From assembly GCA_022545745.1 (NCBI GenBank), contig JACZQL010000077.1:1-6489 (forward strand): 6,489 bases of DNA, in the 5' to 3' direction. Shown in pieces: positions 1 to 6,489 of the stretch. How positions within the stretch are numbered: position 1 is the first letter of the stretch; every line of letters starts with the position of its first letter. The stretch comes from Deltaproteobacteria bacterium (GTDB taxonomy: Bacteria; Desulfobacterota_B; Binatia; UBA9968). A program made the translations under genes and the position numbers. The notes under the pieces are model-generated. The model ran no database searches, was not told the origin of the DNA, and saw only the letters and a program-made list of their open reading frames with translations.

Positions 1-804
1 CACCACCATGACATTATTGTGCGTGGCAGCCAGAAGGCGGATGATCTGGGACTGAAGGCGATTGGTGTCCTGGTATTCGTCCACCAGGATATAACGGTAG
101 CGGTCGGACAGATGGCAGCGCACCTCTTCATGGTCCGCGAGGAGATCCCTGAGTTGGATCAAAAGGTCGTCATAGTCCAGTAGGATTCTTTCCCGCTTAT
201 AGTTCGTGTAGCGTTCGCATAGGGTGAGGAGGTCATCGAGGGACTCATAGAGGTGGGGGTAGTCCCTCTCGATGAGTTCCGCGATGGTCATTTGCTTGTT
301 GAGGGCCATGCTGTGAATCTCCGCCACGGTTTGCTTTCGGGGGAAACGCTTTTCCTTGGTATTGAGTCCCATTTCTGCGCGCAGGTGTTGTATAATATCC
401 TCGCTGTCCGTTCGATCCATGATGGTAAAGGCGCTCGCAAGGCCGATTTTCCGTCCGTATTGACGCAGGACCATATTGGCAAAGGAGTGAAATGTTCCAC
501 CGGCCACTTTTTCACAACGGTTGTCGATGAGGAGGCTAGCCCTCCTGAGCATTTCCTCAGCAGCTCGACGGGTAAAGGTCAGCAGCAAGATGGATTGAGG
601 GTCGATTCCCAGATCCACCAGACGGGCCACGCGGTAGACCAGAGTCCGCGTCTTGCCTGTCCCAGCGCCGGCAATCACCAAAAGTGGCCCCTCCATGGCG
701 GTCACCGCAGAGTGTTGTCCTTCGTTGAGTTCCTGTCGGTAATCGATGCCCGAGGGGCTACGGGGTGATTCGCTGTTTCTCTTTAAAAGATATTTCCGCG
801 CCAA
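1..804 (-). CDS. UvrD/PcrA-type superfamily 1 DNA helicase, N-terminal part (C-terminus cut by window edge)
   Basis: ATP-dependent 3'-5' DNA helicase of the UvrD/PcrA/Rep group, cytoplasmic, expected to act in DNA repair or replication restart. The frame is open from a TTG codon at 804-802 to the window edge, giving 268 residues; whole family members are usually around 650-750 residues, so domains 1B-2B and motifs III-VI lie outside. Seen in order: a Q-motif-like stretch LNEGQHSAV (about 26-34), Walker A AGAGTGKT (45-52, K51), motif Ia TFTRRAAEEM (76-85), GTFHSFA (103-109), LLDYDDLL (208-215) and the Walker B/motif II block VDEYQDTN (241-248, D242 and E243). The TTG start is chosen because GGAGGAG lies 5 nt upstream and the Q-motif falls at the expected distance. 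Motif Ia reads TFTRRAA rather than the TFTNKAA common in PcrA and UvrD, so the exact subfamily is uncertain. It is transcribed divergently from msrA. Confidence 0.93.
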   Translation of the reverse strand, partial: MARKYLLKRNSESPRSPSGIDYRQELNEGQHSAVTAMEGPLLVIAGAGTGKTRTLVYRVARLVDLGIDPQSILLLTFTRRAAEEMLRRASLLIDNRCEKVAGGTFHSFANMVLRQYGRKIGLASAFTIMDRTDSEDIIQHLRAEMGLNTKEKRFPRKQTVAEIHSMALNKQMTIAELIERDYPHLYESLDDLLTLCERYTNYKRERILLDYDDLLIQLRDLLADHEEVRCHLSDRYRYILVDEYQDTNRLQSQIIRLLAATHNNVMVV

Positions 805-986
805 GTGAGCTCCTCCGATAGCAACTAAACCTACTAATTTTCCGTAACAGGGGCAAGGTGTTGTGAGAGAGGACCGGTTCCATGGAGGCTTTTTGGAGAG
901 TTGAAGTCCTAGGCAAAGAGTGTCAAATTTGGCTGGGCACAGGGTAATCCCTATTTGGGTCGATAAAAAACCAAAAAGGAATAGCG
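805..986. promoter_or_regulatory. Divergent intergenic region between the helicase and msrA
   Basis: These 182 bp must hold the promoters of both divergent genes, but no strong sigma-70 promoter stands out. For msrA the best pair I see is TTGGCT (929-934) with TATTTG (952-957), spaced 17 nt, which matches only moderately. For the helicase a minus-strand TTGCCC followed after 17 nt by TAGGTT (about 833-861) is weak. A minus-strand TTGACA (complement of 921-926) has no good -10 partner. msrA is preceded by AAGGA (975-979) about 7 nt before its ATG, an acceptable ribosome binding site. I see no tRNA, riboswitch or additional gene here. Confidence 0.4.
810..816 (-). promoter_or_regulatory. Strong Shine-Dalgarno deciding the TTG start of the helicase
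   Basis: On the minus strand GGAGGAG sits 5 nt before a TTG codon (804-802). No ATG or GTG with a comparable ribosome binding site occurs nearby in the same frame, so this site supports TTG initiation. The first in-frame ATG would lie beyond the Q-motif, which would remove a conserved part of the protein. Confidence 0.75.
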
Positions 987-1463
987 ATGATAGGACAAAA
1001 GGCTACTTTTGGAGCAGGCTGTTTTTGGGGAGTCGAGACTGTGTTTCGTCGGGTCAATGGAGTCATCAGCACGACCGTAGGTTATTCTGGGGGTTCTTTC
1101 AAAAACCCTACCTATGAGGATGTATGCTCCGGTAAAACTGGACATGCGGAAGTGGTGCAGGTGGAATTCGACCCCCCCATGGTTTCTTACGATGAGCTAT
1201 TGGCAGTTTTTTGGGAAAACCACGATCCAACAACGATGAACCGACAGGGCCCAGACGTGGGGGATCAGTACAGGTCTGCCATTTTTTATCACGATCACGA
1301 GCAAAAGGTTCGGGCAGAAACTTCAAAGGAAAAGCTTGTGAAGAGCGGCCGTTACAAAAGTCCTATTGTGACGGAGATTACATCTGCTGCCGAATTCTAC
1401 CGAGCTGAAGAATACCATCAGCAGTATTTTGAAAAGCGTGGAATGGGCGCGTTTCACCATTGA
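987..1463 (+). CDS. msrA: Peptide-methionine (S)-S-oxide reductase MsrA
   Basis: Reduces the S-epimer of methionine sulfoxide, free or in proteins, using thioredoxin or a similar reductant; it acts in oxidative damage repair. No signal peptide is present, so it is probably cytoplasmic. The 158-residue protein is a compact single domain. The signature GCFWGVE lies at 11-17 with the nucleophilic Cys12. Other family active-site positions are recognisable: Y33 in VGYSGG, E55 in TGHAE, and D90 and Y95 in the block [11 protein letters not shown]. The end carries the usual EEYHQQYF (141-148). The only cysteines are C12 and C47 (in [10 protein letters not shown]); the C-terminal resolving cysteines of the E. 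coli enzyme are absent. The ATG at 987 has AAGGA about 7 nt upstream. The 3' end overlaps the convergent small gene by 10 bp, including both stop codons. Confidence 0.96.
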   Translation: MIGQKATFGAGCFWGVETVFRRVNGVISTTVGYSGGSFKNPTYEDVCSGKTGHAEVVQVEFDPPMVSYDELLAVFWENHDPTTMNRQGPDVGDQYRSAIFYHDHEQKVRAETSKEKLVKSGRYKSPIVTEITSAAEFYRAEEYHQQYFEKRGMGAFHH

Positions 1464-1837
1464 TCGTATTCGGTGAAAGCCGCCCCCTTGAGTTTCTCCA
1501 CCTTTTGTTGTTCTTCCCTTATCCTACGGGGCGTGAGTATCCAGGGGCCCGCGCAACCTTGTTCGATGAAGTCCGCGGCCTGAGAATATCTTCGCCCCGC
1601 GCTTACCCCCATGGTCATGGTGCCCATACCTACGTCTGAAATACAGAGGAGTCCACGGAAGGGGATGTTGAATGTCGTGAGGATGGCTGCGAGTAATGGC
1701 TTACCTAATTCGAACCTCACATCATCCCGGGTTTTTCCCTGCTTCTTCTCATCCTCATACCCCGCGATGCCTAGGATCGGGCTTGAGAGCGCGGTGGTTA
1801 GGACGAGGATAAGGGTCGACAATTTAAACAATTTCAT
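1454..1837 (-). CDS. Small exported or membrane-associated protein of unknown function
   Basis: A 127-residue protein I cannot assign to a named family. Residues 1-25 form a signal-peptide-like segment: basic start (K2, K5), hydrophobic core [12 protein letters not shown] (6-17), and SSPILGIAG as a possible cleavage area. A hydrophilic stretch (27-43) follows, then a Gly- and Met-rich hydrophobic region (about 47-80) that could embed in or cross a membrane. A motif [13 protein letters not shown] (94-106) loosely recalls small deltaproteobacterial-type envelope proteins with a Cys-x-Gly-x-Trp-x-x-Thr-Pro ending; that comparison is from memory. Two cysteines, C65 and C95, could pair if exported. 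The ATG at 1837 has an in-frame TGA three codons upstream, so no earlier start is possible; the purine-rich AAAGGAGA lies 13 nt away, longer than usual. It is divergent from ggt and convergent with msrA. Confidence 0.72.
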   Translation of the reverse strand: MKLFKLSTLILVLTTALSSPILGIAGYEDEKKQGKTRDDVRFELGKPLLAAILTTFNIPFRGLLCISDVGMGTMTMGVSAGRRYSQAADFIEQGCAGPWILTPRRIREEQQKVEKLKGAAFTEYDQW

Positions 1838-2017
1838 GTGTGCTCACAGGTCTCCTTTCAATGCCTTTTTCAGCAACACCTTACAACTCCTGCTTCGTTC
1901 ATGTCAAAGAAATCCTGGTTGCAAATCTACACATAAAGATTTAAACATGAAACGATATTCTATTCTAGTAAGAGTCCTGCAAAGGAATTAACACGGGGCG
2001 AAGGTGAGTCTCCCTCC
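1838..2017. promoter_or_regulatory. AT-rich divergent regulatory region upstream of ggt and the small exported-protein gene
   Basis: This 180 bp stretch separates two divergent genes for exported proteins. The part from about 1919 to 1990 is clearly richer in A and T than the coding flanks. For ggt the candidates are a TTGCAA (1919-1924) with TAAACA (1942-1947), or TATTCT boxes at 1956-1961 and 1961-1966 lacking a good -35; none is convincing. A perfect 6 bp inverted repeat AAATCT/AGATTT (1923-1928 and 1937-1942, 8 nt between) overlaps the first candidate and could be an operator. ggt itself is preceded by AAGGTGAG (2001-2008), about 9 nt before its ATG. Confidence 0.45.
1878..1907 (-). promoter_or_regulatory. 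Putative sigma-70 promoter of the small exported-protein gene
   Basis: On the minus strand a perfect -35 box TTGACA (complement of 1902-1907) is followed after 18 nt by TAAGGT (complement of 1878-1883). The latter keeps the important first T, second A and last T of the -10 consensus. Transcription would begin near 1871, giving a leader of about 34 nt that contains the AAAGGAGA ribosome binding site. The position fits the gene well; the weak -10 and slightly long spacer limit confidence. Confidence 0.45.
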
Positions 2018-3712
2018 ATGCCTTTAATGCGTAAGTGCCAAGGCTTCTTGGCTTGTGTTGTTTTCCTCTTTATTGCACAGGCGGTCCCTTCATTCGCTCA
2101 GCAAGGCTCAAAGGGGATCGTTGTCGCAGACAATTCACTGGCATCGCAGGCTGGAATGAAGATCCTCGAGCAGGGGGGTAACGCGGTGGATGCCGCGGTG
2201 GCTACGGCCTTTGCCCTCGCGGTGGTGAGTCCTGCCTCCTCAGGATTGGGTGGAGGGGGATTTATGGTGATTTACCGATCCAAGGAGAGGAAAGCCCATG
2301 CCTTGGATTTCCGTGAGCGGGCACCTGCAGCAGCCGAGAAGAATATCTATGTGAAAAACGGTCGGGCCCTACCCAAGCTCAGCCGAAACGGTGCCCTTGC
2401 CGTCGCCGTGCCCGGCGAAGTGGCCGGGCTTGTGGAGGTGCTCAAGCAATTTGGCAGCCTTCCTCTCGAGACCGTGATCTCTCCGGCCATGCTCTATGCC
2501 CAGAAAGGATTCCCGATTCAGCCCAAACTCCTCCGGGCGGTGAATCGTCACCTCCCTACCATTCGAAAGGACCCTAATTTTGCCCGGATCTTTCTCAAGG
2601 CCGACGGGACACCTTATCAGGAAGGAGAAATCGTCCGCCAGCCGGAGTTGGGTGAGACTCTAAAGGCTATTTCTCGTGAAGGACCGCGGGTGTTTTATGA
2701 AGGATGGATCGCTACCGCCATCACCGGCCACCTCAAGAAGTCAGGGGGAATATTAACCCTCGAAGATTTCAAGGAGTATAAACCGGTGTGGAGAGGACCC
2801 ATCCTGGGAAACTACCGAAACCTGCTGGTGGTTACCATGCCTCCTCCGAGTTCGGGGGGTATTGCCCTTCTCCAGATACTGAATGTCTTGGAAGGCTACA
2901 GACTCAATCAATTCCGTCATAACTCAGCCACCTATCTTCACCTGCTGACCGAGGCCTTGAAGTTCGCCTTTGCTGACCGCGCGCGATACCTGGGGGACCC
3001 GGATTTTGTTAAAATCCCCACCCAAAGGCTTTTGTCAAAGGAATATGCCGCCTGGATCCGCTCAAGGATTTCTGCCGTGAAGACCCGTCCTGCCAAATAC
3101 TATGGTCTTGCCTCCTATGGTCCCAAGGATGGTGGAACGACTCATTTTAGTGTCTTGGACGCCAACGGGAATGCAGTTTCATGTAGCCTAACCATCAACA
3201 CCACCTTTGGTTCGAAGGTCATGGTGCGAGAGACAGGGATCATTCTCAATAACCAAATGGATGACTTTTCCTTCAAGCCGGGGGTGCCGAATACCTATGG
3301 TTTGATCGGTGGGCACGCCAATTCCGTTGCGCCCAAAAAAAGGCCCTTGAGCAGCATGACTCCAACCATCATCCTCGAAGGTGAGCGCCCTATTCTAATT
3401 GTGGGCGCTGCGGGAGGACCAAGGATCATAAGCGCCACGGTACAAACCATCCTCAATGCGTTGGATTTCGGTATGCCCATCAAAGAGGCTGTGACAGCTC
3501 CCCGGATCCACCACCAGTGGAAACCGAATGACCTGAGAGTAGAGGAAAAAATTCCTCAAGACACCCGAGCTTCCTTGAAACGGCGCGGTCATCGGGTCAA
3601 AGCGAGTCGTTCCATAGGGACGGTGCAGGGTATCTTGGTTAGGGGAGGGGTAATCAGCGGGCAGGCCGATCCCCGGAGGAATAAGAAGCCGGGGAAGCGA
3701 AAAGGGAAATGA
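2018..3712 (+). CDS. ggt: Gamma-glutamyltransferase / glutathione hydrolase, exported
   Basis: Cleaves or transfers the gamma-glutamyl group of glutathione and related peptides; bacterial members are periplasmic or secreted N-terminal nucleophile hydrolases that self-cleave into two subunits. The 564-residue length is normal. A signal peptide covers about 1-27 (K6, hydrophobic core 10-22, cleavage probably after VPSFA). The large subunit begins with the family pattern GNAVDAAVATAFALAVV (54-70) and carries DFRERAP (97-103, substrate Arg99). The cleavage site and nucleophile are in DGGTTHFSV: Thr374 would start the small subunit of 191 residues. The small subunit shows LTINTTFG (391-398), NNQMDDFS (411-418), a lid-loop-like PGVPNTYGLIGG (421-432), RPLSSM (442-447, S445 and S446) and GAAGGPRI (463-470). 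The usual Ala-Gly-Tyr-type end is replaced by a basic tail (DPRRNKKPGKRKGK, 551-564). Translation could also begin at Met4. The gene stands alone on its strand. Confidence 0.96.
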   Translation: MPLMRKCQGFLACVVFLFIAQAVPSFAQQGSKGIVVADNSLASQAGMKILEQGGNAVDAAVATAFALAVVSPASSGLGGGGFMVIYRSKERKAHALDFRERAPAAAEKNIYVKNGRALPKLSRNGALAVAVPGEVAGLVEVLKQFGSLPLETVISPAMLYAQKGFPIQPKLLRAVNRHLPTIRKDPNFARIFLKADGTPYQEGEIVRQPELGETLKAISREGPRVFYEGWIATAITGHLKKSGGILTLEDFKEYKPVWRGPILGNYRNLLVVTMPPPSSGGIALLQILNVLEGYRLNQFRHNSATYLHLLTEALKFAFADRARYLGDPDFVKIPTQRLLSKEYAAWIRSRISAVKTRPAKYYGLASYGPKDGGTTHFSVLDANGNAVSCSLTINTTFGSKVMVRETGIILNNQMDDFSFKPGVPNTYGLIGGHANSVAPKKRPLSSMTPTIILEGERPILIVGAAGGPRIISATVQTILNALDFGMPIKEAVTAPRIHHQWKPNDLRVEEKIPQDTRASLKRRGHRVKASRSIGTVQGILVRGGVISGQADPRRNKKPGKRKGK

Positions 3713-3717
3713 TCCCT
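3703..3717 (-). terminator. Weak hairpin between convergent ggt and purA, possible purA terminator
   Basis: A perfect 5 bp stem AGGGA/TCCCT with a 5 nt loop spans the ggt stop codon. Read on the minus strand, the stem is followed by TTT then CGCTT, a minimal T-tract, 14 nt past the purA stop. In the plus direction no T-run follows. It is short for an intrinsic terminator, and I see no better one in the 18 bp gap, so termination may be Rho-dependent or run into the opposite gene. Confidence 0.25.
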
Positions 3718-3730
3718 AAGGGTCTACGGT

Positions 3731-5044
<1,314 letters not shown>

Positions 5045-5058
5045 TCATTTAAGCAGGT

Positions 5059-6489
5059 TTAAAGCTTGACCAGTACGGCAGAGACGATATTGGGGAGACG
5101 ACGCAAGGCGTCAAGGACCTCTTTAGGAATGGGGTTGTCCACATGAATGAGGGAAATAGCCATGCCGCCCACCTTTTCTCTGCCCAACTCCAGCCCGGCA
5201 ATATTGATGCCCCTTTCCCCCAAGAAGTTTCCCAGAATCCCAACCACGCCCGGGACATCCTTGTTGTTAAGGATAAGGATGTTGCCCTCGGGGACTGCCT
5301 CGAGATAGAAGTTGTTGATCTTGACGATCCGCGGGTTGTTGTTACCAAAGATCGCGCCTTCCACCTCTGCCTCTTTGTCTTCGGTCTTGACCCTCACTAT
5401 TATGGAGCTAGCGAAATCGCTGGCACGGCTGCTCTTTGACTCTACGATCCTGATCCCTCGCTCGCGGGCCACGATGGGGGCGTTGACGTAATTAATACTG
5501 GTTTCCATTACTGGGGTCAGAATTCCCTTCAAGACGGCTAGGGTCAGCGGGGCCACGTCGTATTGGGCCACCTCTCCGCCGTATTCCACCTGGACCTCCT
5601 TGGGGACCTTGGCCAACATCTGTACCTGGAAGCTTCCCAGCTTTTCTCCCAAAAGGAGATAAGGCCGAAGTATGTTGAGGAGCTCGGGGCTCACGGAGGG
5701 AACATTCACCGCAAAGCGGATAACCTCACCGCTCAAGAAGTCTACCACCTGCTCGGCAACCGCTATGCCCACATTGAGCTGTGCTTCATCTGTCGAAGCC
5801 CCCAAATGGGGAGTCGCGATGACCTGGTCCATCTTAAGCAGCGGGTGGTCTGGTGGGGGAGGTTCCTCTACGAATACATCCAGAGCAGCCCCGGCTACTT
5901 TCCCGTCCCGCAGGCTTTGGGCCAAATCCTCTTCATCCACAATCCCACCGCGGGCGCAGTTGATGATTCGCACCCCCTTTTTCATCTTGGCGAAGGCATT
6001 CCGGTTAATTAGACCTCTGGTCTCATTGGTTAACGGCGTGTGAACAGTTATGAAATCTGATTTCTCATAGATCTCATCCAGGCTGACCAAAGCCACCCCA
6101 AAACGGGCGGCACTTTCTGCGGTGATAAACGGGTCGTGACCGAGCACCTTCATCCTGAGTCCTTGTGCACGCTCAGCAACAATACGCCCGACATTTCCCA
6201 GGCCGATGATCCCTAGCGTCTTGTTGCAGAGTTCGACCCCCATAAACTTCTTTCGCGTCCATTTGCCTCCCTTGAGGGAGCTGACCGCCTGGGGGATATG
6301 ACGGGCAAGGGACATCATGAGGGATATGGTATGTTCCGCGGTGGTCACGTTGTTTCCACCAGGGGTGTTCATGACCACGATGCCCTTGGCGGTGGCGGCG
6401 GCGAGGTCGATGTTGTCGACGCCGATGCCGGCGCGGCCGATGGCCTTGAGCCTGTCCGCCGCCTCCAGGATCTTCGACGTCACCTTGGT
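5059..6489 (-). CDS. serA: D-3-phosphoglycerate dehydrogenase SerA, long ACT-domain type (N-terminus cut by window edge)
   Basis: Oxidises 3-phosphoglycerate to 3-phosphohydroxypyruvate with NAD+, the first step of serine synthesis, cytoplasmic. The window shows 476 residues with no stop before the edge; long-type enzymes have about 525-530, so roughly 50 are missing. A GTG at 6483 is only the third visible codon and falls inside the conserved N-terminal domain, so it is not the true start. In visible numbering: NAD-binding GLGNVG (96-101) with Asp119 ending the second strand, catalytic Arg180 in NCARGG, Glu209 in DVFVEEP, His228 in TPHLG. An intervening (ASB-type) domain spans about 265-395. 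A C-terminal ACT domain (about 404-476, with NNKDVPGVVG at 408-417) normally gives serine feedback control. It lies 26 bp upstream of purA on the same strand, a probable operon. The first 42 visible codons all end in G or C, unlike the rest. Confidence 0.97.
   Translation of the reverse strand, partial: TKVTSKILEAADRLKAIGRAGIGVDNIDLAAATAKGIVVMNTPGGNNVTTAEHTISLMMSLARHIPQAVSSLKGGKWTRKKFMGVELCNKTLGIIGLGNVGRIVAERAQGLRMKVLGHDPFITAESAARFGVALVSLDEIYEKSDFITVHTPLTNETRGLINRNAFAKMKKGVRIINCARGGIVDEEDLAQSLRDGKVAGAALDVFVEEPPPPDHPLLKMDQVIATPHLGASTDEAQLNVGIAVAEQVVDFLSGEVIRFAVNVPSVSPELLNILRPYLLLGEKLGSFQVQMLAKVPKEVQVEYGGEVAQYDVAPLTLAVLKGILTPVMETSINYVNAPIVARERGIRIVESKSSRASDFASSIIVRVKTEDKEAEVEGAIFGNNNPRIVKINNFYLEAVPEGNILILNNKDVPGVVGILGNFLGERGINIAGLELGREKVGGMAISLIHVDNPIPKEVLDALRRLPNIVSAVLVKL

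Noticed and set aside
253..768. 171-residue open frame on the plus strand
   Set aside because: It lies wholly antisense to the helicase, whose minus-strand frame shows Walker A, motif Ia and Walker B; the plus-strand product has no recognisable domain.
907..927. Possible sigma-54-like promoter on the minus strand (TTGACAC and TTTGC)
   Set aside because: The distance between the GA and GC elements is 8 nt rather than the required 10, and the GG is not intact.
941..952. Small inverted repeat AGGG/CCCT upstream of msrA
   Set aside because: Only four base pairs, expected by chance, with no associated T-tract or consensus box.
1835..1849. TGTG-AG-CACA palindrome next to the small gene start, resembling a CRP half-site pair
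   Set aside because: The central spacing is 2 nt, not the 6 nt of CRP sites, and the position between ribosome binding site and ATG is wrong for an activator.
1611..1991. 126-residue open frame on the plus strand crossing the start of the small gene
   Set aside because: It covers the divergent promoter region, lacks a good ribosome binding site and shows no domain; the minus-strand frame has a signal peptide, a promoter and a bounded start.
5563..6012. 149-residue open frame on the plus strand
   Set aside because: Antisense to the strongly conserved serA sequence; its composition is what complementary codons would give.
6481..6483. GTG as the start codon of serA
   Set aside because: The frame continues to the window edge (Thr-Lys before it), and this segment aligns with the interior of the SerA N-terminal domain, so the gene begins outside the window.

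Overview
This window looks like an ordinary, gene-dense bacterial chromosome segment. Six genes occupy almost all of it, with two short divergent promoter regions and no tRNA, rRNA, CRISPR array, insertion sequence or phage gene that I can see. GC content is moderate. The protein set (UvrD/PcrA-type helicase, MsrA, exported gamma-glutamyltransferase with signal peptide, PurA, and long ACT-containing SerA) and the tight serA-purA arrangement suggest a Gram-negative of the Desulfobacterota / NC10 / Nitrospirota type. That placement is inferred from general protein flavour, not proven by a marker.

Layout. (1) Positions 1-804, minus: N-terminal 268 residues of a superfamily 1 UvrD/PcrA-type DNA helicase, cut by the window edge, starting at a TTG behind a strong Shine-Dalgarno. 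(2) 805-986: divergent intergenic region. (3) 987-1463, plus: msrA. (4) 1454-1837, minus: a small exported or membrane protein of unknown function whose 3' end overlaps msrA tail to tail by 10 bp. (5) 1838-2017: AT-rich divergent promoter region with a perfect -35 box for the small gene and a small inverted repeat. (6) 2018-3712, plus: a complete periplasmic gamma-glutamyltransferase (ggt). (7) 3713-3730: an 18 bp gap between convergent genes; a weak hairpin overlaps the ggt stop. (8) 3731-5032, minus: complete purA. (9) 5059-6489, minus: serA lacking its first residues because of the window edge.

Function. serA and purA form a probable operon (26 bp gap) joining serine synthesis to AMP synthesis. 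The middle genes are separate units: protein methionine repair (MsrA, cytoplasmic), gamma-glutamyl peptide or glutathione breakdown outside the inner membrane (Ggt), and an unknown envelope protein. I see no defence or mobile system. The most unusual signal is compositional: the first 42 visible serA codons all end in G or C and then the bias abruptly relaxes, which could mark a recombination tract or an assembly chimera near 6363.
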